64,000 bases of DNA from Deinococcus sp. QL22 (GTDB taxonomy: Bacteria > Deinococcota > Deinococci > Deinococcales > Deinococcaceae): the NCBI RefSeq assembly GCF_023370075.1, contig NZ_CP097150.1:558001-622000 (forward strand). The letters are read 5' to 3'. The position numbers and the translations under genes are program-made. The notes under the pieces are model-generated. The model saw only the letters and a program-made list of their open reading frames with translations, made no database searches and was not told the origin of the DNA. Positions 18,344-35,529 of this stretch are shown in pieces (the stretch's first letter is position 1; each line of letters begins with the position of its first letter).

Positions 18344-19079
18344 TATGTCAAGTCGGCGGAGAAAAAAATCCTAAGAGGGGCTGGCAGGGGGCGGCCGGCG
18401 TGACTGAGCTGCAAGGTTCGATACAACTCCCGGGCCAGATAAGTCCTAAGCGCTCGGAGTGTTGCACGTTTTGTTTTTCCCTCTTGCTCTTTCTTGGCCA
18501 CGAATGTTTTGGTGCGTTCATCACAGCGCAGACAGGTTAAGGCCATCAGGTAGGGCACTGGGTTGAGCTGTCGGGTGCGGCTGACGTTCACGCACCACCG
18601 CGTATTCTTCCCACTGCTCCGCTCAACTGGGGCAGCGCCGCAGTCGCTCGCAAAGTGATGGACGTTTTCAAACCGCTAGATGTCACCAATTTCAGCCGAT
18701 ACGGTACCTGCCAGCATCACACTGATCCCCTGTAACGTCAACAGGGTGGAGGCGACTTGAGCGACCAATATCGCCATGGCGTGTTCCAGCTCTTTGAACG
18801 CTGCTTCCACGGAGGTCAGCACGGCCTGAAGGGCCGTACTCAGCGAGGCGGTCGTCGTGTCTGGGAGCGCCTCGAGCATCATCTGGTTCGCCTTGCGCTG
18901 CTCGCCGAGCCTGTCCCGCGTGCGGGGCAAATCTTGCAAGCGGGTGCGCTGTGTACAGAGCTGATAGGGCGGGAGTCCTGGATTGGCCAGCAGCACCCGG
19001 GCGACGTTCTCCCCATCAACCAACTCGTTCTTTTTCTTGCCACGCCGCGCACGGTACTGGCTGGTCAGGCTGGGATGGA
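18344..19079 (-). pseudogene. Degraded IS110-family transposase copy
   Basis: Closely related to the transposase at 8963-9907 but missing the first 90 or so residues: homology begins at FHPSLTSQYRARRGKKKNEL near 19079 and the DEDD N-terminus is gone. A stop interrupts it at AEIGDI (18676), and the C-terminal part (QLNPVPYLMALTCLRCDERT) follows in the same area. The Ser-containing motif region is partly lost. It is a dead copy, useful for fixing the 3' boundary of the intact element. Confidence 0.8.
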
Positions 19080-19364
19080 ACAAGGGAGCGCCGATGAACA
19101 GTGACGCCATGCAACCAGATTTCCACGCCTTTAGCACACGACTGGCGTTCATGATGCCTGGGCTATGCGCGAAGGCGGTCAGCAGGCTTTTCGCATCAGA
19201 ACCCCCCGTGTATGTCGCACTGGGTCGCAGGCTTCGGTCGGTTGCGCCATGAGCTCCCGCGGCGGGCAGGTGCCCGAGGTTCGTCCGTCGAGGTCAATCC
19301 TTCTGGAGATCACTTTTCAGTGTACACCCCGTCACTCCGATGTCCAGTCCACAGCAATTCAGGT
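19080..19364. other. Short stretch with a possible gene start on the plus strand
   Basis: A plus-strand frame starting with ATG at 19094 reads MNSDAMQPDFHAFSTRLAFM and ends SEPPVYVALGRRLRSVAP; it has GGGAG upstream and looks protein-like, but is only about 50 residues and matches nothing I recognise. It could be the truncated N-terminus of a transposase. Confidence 0.3.
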
Positions 19365-20585
19365 TCAGGCTTTCCTAGAGTGCTCGGCTGGGGTAATCCA
19401 CATCCCGGTCAGGAAAACCATCCCCGTGCAGGCGAGCAGGAACCACAGTGGAAGGGACCACCCCGCCGTCCGGTCATGCAAGGCGCCGAAGATGAAGGGG
19501 CCAGTGGACGCCAGCAGGTACCCCGCCCCCTGCGCGAGGGCTGACAGCTTGGGCACCTGCGCCGGATGCGCCGCGCGCAGGGCAATAAACATGAGCGCCA
19601 GCGGAAATGTACTGCCACACCCCGCGCCCAGCAGCAAAATCCAGGGCAGGGGCGGCAAGCCGGGCGCCAGCAGCAAACCCAACAGACCCGCCGCAATCAA
19701 CAGAGATGAGCCCACAACCAGGGGCCGCGGATGGGCCAGCCGCGCGGCCAGCACCGGCACCACCAGGGTGAACGGAAGCTGCACCAAGTTCCCCAGCGCC
19801 AACAGCAGCCCCGCCGCCGCTGGCGTCAAGCCTTGGTCTTGGAGCACCCTCGGCAACCAGGTCAGCCAGGTAAAGAACACCAGGGCCTGAAACCCCATAA
19901 AAAGCGTCACCGGCCACGCGAATGGGTTGCGCCACACCGACGGTTCCTCTCGCCTGTCGGGTGCCCGGTGGGCCTGCCGCCTGAGCAGCACCGGCAGCCA
20001 GGCAAGAGCGCCGAGGCAGGCCAGGCCGGCCCAGACCCCCAGTGAGGCGCGCCACGTTCCGCCCAGGGCCGAGCGGAGCGGCACGGCCAGGCCGGAAGCG
20101 AGGGTCGCTCCGCCGACCACGGCCAGGGTGTATATCCCCGTCATGAGGCCCACCTGCTGCGGAAATTCACGCCTCACCAGACTGGGGAGCAAGACGTTGT
20201 TCAGCGCGATGCCTGCGCCGACCAAAATGGTGCCCAGGAAGATCCAGCGCAGGCTCGGCCCGACCCGCAGCAGGGCGCCCACGGCAATCAGCGCGGTACT
20301 TAGAAACACCACTGTTTCGCTGCTGCGCCGCCGGGTCAGCAGTGGGGCCAGGGGCGCGAGCAACCCCCAGCACAGCAGGGGAATGCTGGTCAGCAGGCTC
20401 ACTGTGGCTGCGCTCACCTGCAGTTCTGCTTGAACCTGGCTGAGGAGTGGCCCAAACCCCGCCAGGCTCGGACGCAGGTTCAGGGCCACCAACACTATTC
20501 CCAGCAGGAGAATAAACGTTGTCGTGCCCCGACGAACTGGAGGAGACGTGTTCGGCTCAGTTTGTTCAGACACAGCGTCCTCCAA
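19365..20585 (-). CDS. CynX/NimT-type MFS transporter
   Basis: A 406-residue, 12-helix major facilitator. The segment [20 protein letters not shown] is the signature of the CynX/NimT/YeaN group; a charged loop ([14 protein letters not shown]) separates the two six-helix halves. It follows the iclR gene by 28 nt on the same strand and is the last gene of the aceB-iclR-MFS string. Relatives move small anions such as cyanate or nitroimidazole derivatives. In this setting allantoin, allantoate or glyoxylate import is a reasonable guess, since no allantoin permease of the usual NCS1 type is visible, but this is inference. Confidence 0.85.
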   Translation of the reverse strand: MEDAVSEQTEPNTSPPVRRGTTTFILLLGIVLVALNLRPSLAGFGPLLSQVQAELQVSAATVSLLTSIPLLCWGLLAPLAPLLTRRRSSETVVFLSTALIAVGALLRVGPSLRWIFLGTILVGAGIALNNVLLPSLVRREFPQQVGLMTGIYTLAVVGGATLASGLAVPLRSALGGTWRASLGVWAGLACLGALAWLPVLLRRQAHRAPDRREEPSVWRNPFAWPVTLFMGFQALVFFTWLTWLPRVLQDQGLTPAAAGLLLALGNLVQLPFTLVVPVLAARLAHPRPLVVGSSLLIAAGLLGLLLAPGLPPLPWILLLGAGCGSTFPLALMFIALRAAHPAQVPKLSALAQGAGYLLASTGPFIFGALHDRTAGWSLPLWFLLACTGMVFLTGMWITPAEHSRKA

Positions 20586-20613
20586 CGGCCGGCCGTGGCC
20601 AGGCAGGCAGGGA

Positions 20614-21414
20614 TCAGCCCCAGCCCAGCCGGGTGGAGACCTGGGCGGCGGCGCGGTTCATCCGCTCAGCGACCTGTCCGATCTGGTCTTCTGTAAAGCG
20701 TGACGTAGGTGCTGAGACACTCAGAGAGGCCACCACTTGCTGGGTGTGATCGCGCACCGGCACGGCCACGCAGCGGACGCCCAGTTCGCGCTCCTCATCA
20801 TCCACGCTGTAGCCCAAGTCGCGCACCCGCCCGAGTTCCTTGAGCAGCGACGCTTGCGTCGTGATGGAGCGCGGCGTATAGGCGGGATAAGGGCCGTCTC
20901 CCAGTTTCTGCCGTACGTCCCCCTCGGGCCGCCACGCCAGCATCACCTTACCGACCCCGGAGGCGTGCAGCGGGGCGCTGTCTCCCAAACGCGCGAACAT
21001 CCGCACGAGCTGGCGGCCCTCGACCTGATGGACGTACACCGCCTCTGTGCCGTAGAGCACGGCCAGGTTCACGGTCTCGTTCAGATCCGTCACCAAGCTT
21101 TCCATCTCCGGGTGCGCCGAACTGATCAGGTTGCCGCGCTCTGTAAAGGCCAGACCCACCTGATAGGCGCGCAGGCCAATGCTGTACACCCCACTCTGTT
21201 CGTCCCACTCGATAAACCCCTGTTGCCGTAGGGTTTCGAGCAGGCGGTAAGTCGTGCTGGCCGACAGGCCGACTTGACGCGCGAGCACACTGAGGGGTGC
21301 CCGCCGCAAATCTTTGACGGCCAACAGCACGGTCAGGCCACGTTCCAGAGTGCGGACAGCGCTGGTCTCGCCGCTGCGGGTTCGGCCCGGTTTCTGTTTG
21401 GTGCTCAGGCTCAT
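20614..21414 (-). CDS. IclR-family regulator, AllR-like
   Basis: A 266-residue regulator. Residues about 20-80 make the winged helix ([33 protein letters not shown]), and the rest is the IclR ligand-binding domain ([34 protein letters not shown]). AllR, the E. coli regulator of the same family, senses glyoxylate and allantoin, and this gene sits between malate synthase and the transporter in a glyoxylate cluster. The repeated ATAGGTWAAAAWA-like motif found before aceB and between the gcl and allC operons is the best candidate operator. Direct binding is not shown. Confidence 0.9.
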   Translation of the reverse strand: MSLSTKQKPGRTRSGETSAVRTLERGLTVLLAVKDLRRAPLSVLARQVGLSASTTYRLLETLRQQGFIEWDEQSGVYSIGLRAYQVGLAFTERGNLISSAHPEMESLVTDLNETVNLAVLYGTEAVYVHQVEGRQLVRMFARLGDSAPLHASGVGKVMLAWRPEGDVRQKLGDGPYPAYTPRSITTQASLLKELGRVRDLGYSVDDEERELGVRCVAVPVRDHTQQVVASLSVSAPTSRFTEDQIGQVAERMNRAAAQVSTRLGWG

Positions 21415-21472
21415 CGCTGACCTGTTCCCGCGCAGCAGCAGCGCGCGCCCGGAGGCAGTGCGGCAGCCAACC

Positions 21473-23041
<1,569 letters not shown>

Positions 23042-23067
23042 GGGAGACTCCTGGGGAACGTAAACTG

Positions 23068-23081
23068 TTATTTTAACCTAT
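23068..23081 (-). promoter_or_regulatory. Candidate IclR operator before aceB
   Basis: On the minus strand this reads ATAGGTTAAAATAA and matches the two sites upstream of the gcl and allC operons (ATAGGTAAAAAATA and TAGGTAAAAAATAT). It covers a plausible -10 (TAAAAT). The repeat is visible; binding by the IclR protein is inference. Confidence 0.5.
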
Positions 23082-23153
23082 GAAGACGTTTTCCATTTTA
23101 ACTGAGATCCGCGTGCGTGGCCCGTTCCCGGACGGGTAACGCCGCCCCGGGCC

Positions 23154-24425
23154 TCAGGACTCTACCCAGAGGGCGCGGTAATCGTTGAGGTTGTGCCCGC
23201 TCGGGCCGGTGATGAGCGCGTCTCCCAACGCGGCGAAGAAACGGCCCGAGTCGTTGCGGGTTAAGAACTCGCGCGGGTTGAGGCCGAGCGTCTGGGCACG
23301 GGCGTGCGAATCGGGCGTGAGAAAAGCTCCCGCCGCTTCGCTGTTGCCGTCAATGCCGTCGGAGCCGGCGGACAGGGCATACACCCCCCGCTCACCGAGC
23401 GCTTGAAGCAGCCACAGGGCGAATTCTTGGTTGCGCCCACCCTGCCCGTCGCCCCGCACCGTGACGGTGGCCTCTCCACCGGAGAGCAGCACCAGCGGCC
23501 CCTGAAAGGGCGTGCCGTAACTGCGGACGCTCTGAACGAGCGAAGCGTGGAACCCTGCCAGGTCACACGCCTCGCCCGCGAAGGTATCGCCCAAGATCAC
23601 CGACCGCACCCCCCGGGCTGCCAAGAACGCCTGGGCCGCCTCCAGCAACACGCGGTTGGAACCGATGATGGTGTTCTGGGTGTGGGTTAACTCACCGGCT
23701 TTCGGCGTCTCGGCGAGGTCGCCCCGCACGCCCGCCGTCAAGTGGGCACGGGCTTCTGGCGCACTGAGACCGTAGCGGTCGAGCAGGCTCAGTGCTTCCG
23801 CAAAGGAGCTGGGATCCGGCACGGTAGGGCCGCTGGCGATCACCGAGGGGTCGTCGCCGATCACGTCCGAGATGATCAGGGCCCGTACCTGGGCGCGGGT
23901 TGCCTGCGCGAGCCGTCCACCCTTGACCTGCGAGAGGTGCTTGCGAATGACATTGATCTCTCCGATATCGGCCCCGGCGCGCAGCAGTTCCCCGGTCAGC
24001 GTTTGCTTTTGGGCGAGCGTCACGCCCCAAGGGGCGCTGAGCAGGGCGCTGCCCCCACCCGAAACCAGGACGAGCAACTGCGCCCCCTGGGGCAGAGCGC
24101 GCACCCGGGCGAGGGCTTGCTCGGCGGCGCGGGCACTGTGTTCATCCGGAATGGGATGGCTGCCGGGCCACACGTCCGTGCCTCCAGGCGCACTCAGGTC
24201 AGGCGTCCCGCGTGGGGGCACGGCCAAGCCTGGCACGCCACGGTAAGTGTCTAAGGCCGCCCGCAGCATCGGGAGCGCCGCCTTTCCGAACGCCAACACG
24301 AAGTCTGGGCGCGGCCCGGTGAGAAAGGGGGCCAGCAGGCGGGCAGGGGCCACCGCCTGCAAGGCCGCCCGGTAGCTGCTGTCTAGGAGTGCCCGCACAT
24401 CGCTGGTTCGCTCGGAGGCCGACAT
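23154..24425 (-). CDS. Glycerate 2-kinase (MOFRL family)
   Basis: A 423-residue enzyme of the GckA/TtuD type that phosphorylates glycerate to 2-phosphoglycerate. The N-terminal domain has FVLAFGKAALPML and LLVLVSGGGSALLSAPW; the C-terminal MOFRL domain has PLVLLSGGEATVTVRGDGQG, GGRNQEFALWLLQALG and LSAGSDGIDGNSEAAGAF. It is the last gene of the gcl-hyi-garR-ttuD operon, one nucleotide after garR, and delivers glyoxylate-derived carbon to lower glycolysis or gluconeogenesis. Confidence 0.93.
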   Translation of the reverse strand: MSASERTSDVRALLDSSYRAALQAVAPARLLAPFLTGPRPDFVLAFGKAALPMLRAALDTYRGVPGLAVPPRGTPDLSAPGGTDVWPGSHPIPDEHSARAAEQALARVRALPQGAQLLVLVSGGGSALLSAPWGVTLAQKQTLTGELLRAGADIGEINVIRKHLSQVKGGRLAQATRAQVRALIISDVIGDDPSVIASGPTVPDPSSFAEALSLLDRYGLSAPEARAHLTAGVRGDLAETPKAGELTHTQNTIIGSNRVLLEAAQAFLAARGVRSVILGDTFAGEACDLAGFHASLVQSVRSYGTPFQGPLVLLSGGEATVTVRGDGQGGRNQEFALWLLQALGERGVYALSAGSDGIDGNSEAAGAFLTPDSHARAQTLGLNPREFLTRNDSGRFFAALGDALITGPSGHNLNDYRALWVES

Positions 24426-24426
24426 G

Positions 24427-25311
24427 TCAGTCCAGTCCGGCGAGCTGCGCGTAGAGTGCCGCGAGGCCCGAATGGTCGAGGTCTCCCATGCCCTGCGCGA
24501 TCATGGTGTTCATCAGTTCTGCGGCGTTGGCCGTGGCGAACAGCGGGACGGCCTGCTCGCGGCCAGCTTCCAGCGCCAGCCGCAAGTCCTTGCGGTGAAG
24601 GTTGATGCGGAAGCCCGGTGTGAAGTTCCCGTCGAGAATGCGCTGCCCATGCAGGTCAAGGATGCGGCTCTGAGCGAAGCCCCCCAGCAATGCCTCGCGC
24701 ACCCGCGCGCCGTCCACCCCGCTCTTGCGCGCGAGCGTCAAGGCTTCGGCCACCGCTTGGATGGTCAGGGCCACGACGATCTGGTTGCAGATTTTGGTGA
24801 CCTGACCAGCGCCGGGGCCACCGATATGGACGATGTTCTTGCCCACAGCTTCAAAGACTGGCCGGGCACGCTGAAATCCCTGCTCACTGCCGCCCACCAT
24901 GATACTGAGCGTGGCGCCCTGTGCACCAACTTGACCACCAGAGACTGGAGCGTCGAGCGAGTCGGCTCCCTTGGAGCTCAGCGCAGCGGCGACCTGGCGC
25001 GCAGTGCTGGGCGAGATGCTGCTCATGTCAATGAAGAGCCCGCCCGCCCGCAGGCCCTGGGCCACGCCGTCTTCACCCAGCACAACCTCTTCGACCTGTG
25101 GACTGTCCGGAAGCATGGTGATCACGATGTCACTGCTCTGGGCCACCTCACGGGCAGTGCGGGCAACCGCCGCGCCCTCAGCAGCGAGCGTCTGCTCAGC
25201 TTCAGGGCTGCGGTTGTTGACCGTTAAGGCGTACCCTGCCTTCAGCAGGTTACGCGCCATCGGCAGGCCCATGATCCCCAAGCCGATAAAGCCAACGCGT
25301 TCCTTCGTCAT
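24427..25311 (-). CDS. Tartronate semialdehyde reductase (2-hydroxy-3-oxopropionate reductase)
   Basis: A 294-residue beta-hydroxyacid dehydrogenase that reduces tartronate semialdehyde to glycerate with NAD(P)H. The N-terminal Rossmann motif is VGFIGLGIMGLPMARNLLKA, the substrate loop is DAPVSGGQVGAQGATLSIMV, the catalytic Lys lies in GGPGAGQVTKICNQI, and the cofactor loop KDLRLALEAG is present. I use the ATG at 25311 preceded by GGGAG; it overlaps the hyi stop (ATGA). Middle of the glycerate pathway operon. Confidence 0.94.
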   Translation of the reverse strand: MTKERVGFIGLGIMGLPMARNLLKAGYALTVNNRSPEAEQTLAAEGAAVARTAREVAQSSDIVITMLPDSPQVEEVVLGEDGVAQGLRAGGLFIDMSSISPSTARQVAAALSSKGADSLDAPVSGGQVGAQGATLSIMVGGSEQGFQRARPVFEAVGKNIVHIGGPGAGQVTKICNQIVVALTIQAVAEALTLARKSGVDGARVREALLGGFAQSRILDLHGQRILDGNFTPGFRINLHRKDLRLALEAGREQAVPLFATANAAELMNTMIAQGMGDLDHSGLAALYAQLAGLD

Positions 25312-26108
25312 GTTCTCCCTCCCACCCTCAAGGTCTGCATCCATGCCAGCGAACTCACCGTGTCACCCTGAGGGATGTACTCCAGGCCCACGTGGCCGTC
25401 ATAGCCGTCTTTCTCCAGCGCAGCCAGCAAGAACGGATAATTGATTTCGCCTGTGCCCGGCTGGTGCCGGCCGGGCACGTCTGCCAGCTGCACATGCGCG
25501 ATCTGCGCTCTGAGGCGGCGGAAGGTGTCCAGCAGCTGCCCCTGCGTGCGCTGCTGATGGTAGAGGTCGTATTGGATGCGGATGTTCTCGGCCCCGACGT
25601 CCTCAATCAAGCTGGCCGCCTGATCGGGCGTCTGCAGGAAAAAGCCTGGAATGTCGTGTGGATTGATGGGCTCGATCAGAAGGGTGACGCCCGCATGGGC
25701 CAGTCCGGTCGCGGCGTAGCGCAGGTTCTCGGTCAAGATTCGGCGGGTTTCCTCAGGATCAGCGCCTTGCGGCACTTTCCCGACCAAACAGTTGACCAGG
25801 GGTGGCTGGGCACCGCGCAGCGCCTCGACGTACGTCAGTGCCTGAGCCACGCCGTCGCGGAACTCTTCTTGGCGCTCCGGCAAGACGGCGATCCCGCGCT
25901 CACCGGCCTCCCAGTTCCCGGCGGGCAGGTTAAACAGCACCTGGGTCAGGCCGTGGCGCTGCAGTTGCTCCCGCAGCTCTTCCGGTGCGTAGGGATAAGG
26001 AAACAGGTATTCCACGGCATCAAAGCCCGCCCCACGGGCCGCGCCGAACCGGTCCAAAAATGGGAGCTCCTGAAAGAGCATGGTGAGATTGGCAGCAAAT
26101 CGGGTCAT
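25308..26108 (-). CDS. hyi: Hydroxypyruvate isomerase
   Basis: A 266-residue TIM-barrel isomerase that interconverts hydroxypyruvate and tartronate semialdehyde. The start MTRFAANLTMLFQELPFLDR is typical of Hyi; LLIEPINPHDIPGFFL and RIQYDLYHQQRTQG carry the metal-binding Glu and the conserved Asp/His, and HVQLADVPGRHQPGTGEINY and HVGLEYIPQG complete the barrel signature. The ATG at 26108 has GAGG upstream; a longer frame to 26204 would run into gcl. It follows gcl by 34 nt and overlaps garR. Confidence 0.93.
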   Translation of the reverse strand: MTRFAANLTMLFQELPFLDRFGAARGAGFDAVEYLFPYPYAPEELREQLQRHGLTQVLFNLPAGNWEAGERGIAVLPERQEEFRDGVAQALTYVEALRGAQPPLVNCLVGKVPQGADPEETRRILTENLRYAATGLAHAGVTLLIEPINPHDIPGFFLQTPDQAASLIEDVGAENIRIQYDLYHQQRTQGQLLDTFRRLRAQIAHVQLADVPGRHQPGTGEINYPFLLAALEKDGYDGHVGLEYIPQGDTVSSLAWMQTLRVGGRT

Positions 26109-26142
26109 AGGTACCTCACTGGAAAGAAGGCGTCGCCCGGAC

Positions 26143-27921
<1,779 letters not shown>

Positions 27922-27942
27922 CTTGATTTCCTCCTTGAAGGC

Positions 27943-27996
27943 AGCCTAACGAGCAGCTATGCTTTTGTCAACCTATAGAAGTATTTTTTAATAGGT
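27943..27996 (-). promoter_or_regulatory. gcl operon promoter with ACCTAT/ATAGGT operator
   Basis: On the minus strand TTGACA (27966-27971) and TAGGCT (27943-27948) are spaced 17 nt. The inverted repeat ACCTAT-N14-ATAGGT (27971-27996) begins at the -35 box. The right arm continues into TAGGTAAAAAATAT (27992-28005), repeated exactly at 28067-28080. Confidence 0.65.
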
Positions 27997-28066
27997 AAAA
28001 AATATGCCAGTAGATTTAAGAAGGTCATGCCTTCCGGTACCTGTAAAGCAAGCCGATATATTTCTC

Positions 28067-28118
28067 TAGGTAAAAAATATCTTCAGGCTTTGACAATTAC
28101 TCTTGGGGCGTGTTAAAC
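28067..28118 (+). promoter_or_regulatory. Promoter of the malate-synthase-like/allC/allB/allE operon
   Basis: TTGACA (28090-28095) and TTAAAC (28113-28118) are spaced 17 nt and point to the plus-strand operon. A second exact copy of TAGGTAAAAAATAT (28067-28080) lies just upstream of the -35, and CCATAGGTACC overlaps the start region near 28119. The two divergent operons can thus be controlled together by one regulator. Confidence 0.6.
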
Positions 28119-28213
28119 CATAGGTACCTCACCCGCCCCTGGTCTCCCGTGGGTCGCCGACCAGGCGTCTTGCGGCGGGATTCAACTCCGGCCCAGCCTC
28201 TCAGGAGATCCCC

Positions 28214-29586
28214 GTGACCCCAACCAACCTTGCCCTTCACCGCAGCCTCGAAGACCTGTTTCACGGGCGCTGGCAGGCCTTGCGCTCACCGCTCCCCTGG
28301 ACGCCCGGCTTCGATCCGCGTGGCGCGGCCATTCGGCAGGCCGCGTGGCAGGTTGCTCCTCTCCCGGACGAGTTGCAGACCCGCTGGGTCGAACAACTGG
28401 TGGAAGCCAGCCAGACCGCCGCGCTTGAGCAAGCCCTGACGGCCAAACCCGACGCGCTGGTGGTTGACTTTGACGATACTTTTTCCCCCACTGCGGCCAA
28501 TCTGCAGGCTGGGTATGCCAATCTGGTTCAGCTGCGGGGCCGCTCAACCCCCCTGGTGATGCTGCGCCCCCGCCCGCTGTATATGGAGGAGGCGAACGGA
28601 GCGTGCGCTTCCCTTCATGACCTGGCCGTGTTCGTGGAGGCCTGCCCGGAACGTGAAACCCTGTACGTGTACCTCCCCAAGCTGGAGTTTCCGGCCGAGG
28701 CCGAGTTCTGGAACGACCTGCTGACCCAGACCGAACGCCAGTTCGGGCGGGCCCTCTACAGCATCCGCGTGTGTCTCCAGATTGAGACCCTCCCCGCTGC
28801 CTTCTATGCCGACGAGCTGCTCTACGCGCTGCGGCACCGGGCGTTTGGGCTGAATGCCGGACGCTGGGACTACGTGTTCAGCGCCATCAAATGGCTGGGG
28901 CAAGACCCCTCCTTCTGCTTTCCTGAACGCGGCGAACTGCACATGGGCCAGCCCTCCATGCGTGCTTACGAGCAGCAGCTGGCCCGCGTGTGTGCCCGTC
29001 GGGGCGCTCAGGCCATCGGCGGCACAGCGGCTCTGGCTCCCGACCTCCACCACCCTGAACTGGCCCTGGCCTTGGTGCGCGCCGATAAAGAGCGTGAGGC
29101 GTCGCAAGGCTACGTGGCGGCCTGGGCCGGCTTGCCGGGACTGATTCCCACCGTCCGGGCCGTGTTCCAGTCGCCTCCCCCAGTCTCGCGGCCTCCCCCC
29201 ATGACCGAGCAGCAGGTCGCCGCAGAGCTGCTCGCCTTCCCGCGCGCCCAGGCGGTGCCGCTGCCTGCTGTCCGGGAGGCCATCGACATCAGCGTGACGT
29301 ATTTCCGCGCTTGGCTGGCTGGGCACGGGGTCATCGTGCGGCAGGGACGGGTGGAAGACACAGCAACGGCCGAACTTGCCCGCACGCAACTGTGGCAGTG
29401 GGTTCACCACTGTCTTCCGCTGGATACCGGCGAAGCGCTGACGCCGGAGCGCTTCGAGGCGCTGCTGCTTGAGGGCGCCGACCCTCAAGAACCCGCCGCC
29501 CGGCTACTGCGCGCGCTGGTGCATTCTCCCACCTGCCCCGCCTTCTTTCCGGCGGTCGCCCGCACGCTCCAGGAGGTGCCTTCCAC

Positions 29587-29590
<4 letters not shown>
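28214..29590 (+). CDS. Malate synthase-like protein, second paralogue
   Basis: A 458-residue relative of malate synthase A, about 60 residues shorter than the copy at 21473-23041 and diverged. Retained: RPRPLY (Arg118/Arg120 region), LPKLEFPAEAEFWND, QIETLPAAFYADELLYALRH with Glu191, LNAGRWDYVFSAIKWL with Asp219, AQAIGG, and VEDTATAELARTQLWQWVHH with Asp382. Changed: the G.DG.WVAHPG segment is GYVAAWAGLPGLIP, and the N-terminal domain is different. Key acid, metal and Arg positions remain, so it is probably an active enzyme with altered acyl-CoA or keto-acid choice. It heads the allantoin operon and overlaps allC by 4 nt. Confidence 0.8.
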
Positions 29591-32968
<3,378 letters not shown>

Positions 32969-32996
32969 CCCGCGCCGCCGCGAGACAGGAGCACCC

Positions 32997-34754
32997 ATGA
33001 CCACTGCCACCCCCCACCGCTTGCCCGTGACCACCCACTACGACGTTCGCCGCGATGAGCAGGGCCACCGCTACCTCGAACCCTTCGTGAAGGGCTTTGA
33101 CCTCACCCGCATTCCGCTGCTGAACAAGGGCACGGCCTTTACCCACGAGGAACGCGCCGCGTTGGGCCTCGATGGGTTGATCGCGCCCCAAGTCGACGCC
33201 TTAGAGACGCTGGTCGACCGGCTCTACCGCGACTACGTGAAGGTGCAGGCACCGCTCGACAAACACGTCTTTCTGCGCAACCTGCAAGACCGCAACGAGG
33301 TGCTGTTCTACGCCCTTCTCGCCGCGCACGTCGAGGAGATGCTGCCCGTCGTTTACACGCCCACCGTGGGCCTGGCCGTGCAGCAGTTCAGCCAGATCTA
33401 CCGCGTTCCGCGCGGCCTGATGCTTTCCACCGACAACATCGGGCGGGCGGAACAGGCGCTGGAGAACGTGCCGCTCAACGATGTGCGGATCATTGTGGCC
33501 ACCGACTCCAGCGCCATCCTCGGGATCGGTGATCAGGGGTTCGGCGGCATGGGGATCTCCATCGGTAAGCTCAGCCTCTATGTAGTGGCAGGCGGCGTGG
33601 GACCAGACAAGACCTTGCCAGTTGAGCTGGACGTCGGGACAGGCCGTCAAGATCTGCTGGACGACCCGGATTACCTGGGCGTCCACCACCGGCGGCTCAC
33701 TGGAGACGAGTACCTGGCGTTTGTGGACCGCTTTGTCGAGGCCACCCGCAAGCGCTACCCCAAAGCGATCATTCAGTGGGAAGACTTCTCGCGTGACGCG
33801 GCCTTCACCGTGCTGGAGCGGTACCGCAAGGTGGTGCCGAGCTTCAACGATGACATCCAGGGTACCGGCGCGGTGGTGCTGGCCGGAGTGCTGAATGCCT
33901 GCCGCCTCAAAGGTGAGCGGCTGCAAGATCAGCGCATCGTGCTGCACGGCGCGGGTGCGGGCGGCATCGGCGTGACCGACGCGCTGCGCCGGGGACTGAT
34001 GCAAGACGGCCTGAGTGACGAACAGGCCCGCGCCCGCCTGTTCGTGCTCGACCAGACGGGCCTGCTGCTGACTGACCGCGAGCTGGACGGCTACAAGCGC
34101 ACCTACGCCCATGACCCGGCCCGCCTGGGCTTTTCCTATGAAGGCCGCGCCCCGGGTCTGCTGGACACGGTGCAGGGCGTGAAAGCGACAGTGTTGGTGG
34201 GCCTCTCCGGCGTGGCGGGCGCGTTCAGTGAGGAGGTGGTCAAGGCCGTTCACGCCCACGCGGCGCAGCCGATTGTCTTTCCCCTCTCCAATCCCACCGC
34301 CCACTGCGAGGCGCTCCCCGAAGATGTGCTGCGCTGGACAGGAGGCGCGGCCCTGGTGTCGACCGGCAGTCCCTTTGCTCCGGTGGAACTGAACGGCAAA
34401 ACGTATCCCATCGGACAGGGCAACAACGCGTTTATCTTCCCTGGACTGGGCTTTGGAGCCATTTTGGCGGGGGCCAGCGAAATCACCGATGAAATGGTGC
34501 TGGCAGGTGCCTATGCGCTGAGCGACTACACCGCTCGCCAGCACCCTGAGCGCCTGTATCCGCCCGTCGCCGAGCTGCCTGAGGCCAGCGTGGAAGTGGC
34601 CGTCCGCGTCATTCAGCAGACGCTGCGGGACGGCGTGGCCCAAGAACAAGGCCTGAGCGAACTGGACGAAGCGGCCCTCACCGAGCTGGTGCGGGCAAAG
34701 TTCTGGGCGCCGACGTACCTGCCGTTCCGCGCGCCCCAGAGGGATCAAGCGTGA
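32997..34754 (+). CDS. maeA: NAD-dependent malic enzyme
   Basis: A 585-residue malic enzyme of the long ScfA/MaeA type that oxidatively decarboxylates malate to pyruvate. [20 protein letters not shown] holds the catalytic Tyr, [20 protein letters not shown] the NAD and substrate region, FEDFS-like [18 protein letters not shown] the metal site, and [15 protein letters not shown] plus [19 protein letters not shown] the Rossmann domain. It lies 28 nt after allE in the same direction, so malate made by malate synthase can be converted to pyruvate. It overlaps the aquaporin gene by 4 nt (GTGA). Confidence 0.94.
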   Translation: MTTATPHRLPVTTHYDVRRDEQGHRYLEPFVKGFDLTRIPLLNKGTAFTHEERAALGLDGLIAPQVDALETLVDRLYRDYVKVQAPLDKHVFLRNLQDRNEVLFYALLAAHVEEMLPVVYTPTVGLAVQQFSQIYRVPRGLMLSTDNIGRAEQALENVPLNDVRIIVATDSSAILGIGDQGFGGMGISIGKLSLYVVAGGVGPDKTLPVELDVGTGRQDLLDDPDYLGVHHRRLTGDEYLAFVDRFVEATRKRYPKAIIQWEDFSRDAAFTVLERYRKVVPSFNDDIQGTGAVVLAGVLNACRLKGERLQDQRIVLHGAGAGGIGVTDALRRGLMQDGLSDEQARARLFVLDQTGLLLTDRELDGYKRTYAHDPARLGFSYEGRAPGLLDTVQGVKATVLVGLSGVAGAFSEEVVKAVHAHAAQPIVFPLSNPTAHCEALPEDVLRWTGGAALVSTGSPFAPVELNGKTYPIGQGNNAFIFPGLGFGAILAGASEITDEMVLAGAYALSDYTARQHPERLYPPVAELPEASVEVAVRVIQQTLRDGVAQEQGLSELDEAALTELVRAKFWAPTYLPFRAPQRDQA

Positions 34755-35428
34755 CTGCTGGCAAGATGCTCGCCGAGGGGATCGGCACCTTTGCCCTGGT
34801 GTTTGTGGGCATGCTGGCGATCGTCAACGGCGTGGGCCTGCTGGGGGTGGCCTTTGCCCACGGCCTGGCGATTGCGGTCATGGCGACGGCCCTGGGTACC
34901 GTCAGTGGTGGGCAATTCAATCCCGCTGTCAGCTTGGGGCTGAGTCTGGTCGGCAAACAGAGTTGGGCCGATACGCTGCGCTTTGCGGCCGCGCAACTGA
35001 TCGGCGGCGCGCTGGGGGCCTTCGCCGTGCTGGGGCTGACCAGCCGATCGGCTCTCAACCGGGCGGGCTTCGGCCAACCCAATCCCGCGGAGGGCGTCCC
35101 GGCCCTGAGTGCCCTGGGCATGGAAGCGGTGCTCACATTCTTTCTGGTGCTGGTCGTGCTCAAGGTCGCGGTTCGGCAGGGACACGCGCTGGGTGGGCTC
35201 ATCGTGGGGCTCACCATCGTGGCGGACATCCTGGCCGGCGGCCCCGTGTCCGGCGCGGCGATGAACCCCGCCCGGGTCTTTGGCCCAGCGGTGGTCTCCG
35301 GCGACTGGACGTTTCAGTGGGTCTACTGGGCGGGGCCGCTGCTCGGTGCAGCCCTGGCCGCGGGAACGGCCCGCGCTTTGTGGCGCTTGCCCACGCAGAT
35401 TGCCGCCTCCGAAGTCCGGCCCTCCTGA
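34751..35428 (+). CDS. MIP-family channel (aquaporin/solute facilitator)
   Basis: A 225-residue six-helix channel. The two half-helix motifs are [12 protein letters not shown] (residues 52-63) and [16 protein letters not shown] (168-183), both with intact NPA; the Arg of the selectivity filter follows the second. In most aquaporins the first motif is SG.H.NPA; here the His is Gln, hinting at different selectivity. The GTG start overlaps the malic enzyme stop. In a ureide and glyoxylate operon the solute could be water, glycerol, urea or ammonia; sequence alone does not decide. Confidence 0.88.
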   Translation: MTAGKMLAEGIGTFALVFVGMLAIVNGVGLLGVAFAHGLAIAVMATALGTVSGGQFNPAVSLGLSLVGKQSWADTLRFAAAQLIGGALGAFAVLGLTSRSALNRAGFGQPNPAEGVPALSALGMEAVLTFFLVLVVLKVAVRQGHALGGLIVGLTIVADILAGGPVSGAAMNPARVFGPAVVSGDWTFQWVYWAGPLLGAALAAGTARALWRLPTQIAASEVRPS

Positions 35429-35456
35429 ACGTCGCTGATCCCAGTGTCACTGCGTG

Positions 35457-35486
35457 AGGTGGGCGATCCGTACGGATCGCCCACCT
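35457..35486. terminator. 30-nt perfect palindrome after the allantoin operon
   Basis: AGGTGGGCGATCCGT and its exact complement form a hairpin directly downstream of the MIP channel gene and facing the convergent ankyrin gene. T-rich tail is weak (TGCCTGTCCTT), but the stem is very stable and is placed to terminate from both sides. Confidence 0.7.
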
Positions 35487-35529
35487 GCCTGTCCTTAACT
35501 GAATGTGAATGTGGGGCACCCCATTGGAT

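Noticed and set aside
33201..34748. 515-codon antisense frame over the malic enzyme gene
   Set aside because: Mirror of strong codon bias in a GC-rich gene; no motif and no start signal, while the plus strand gives a full malic enzyme.
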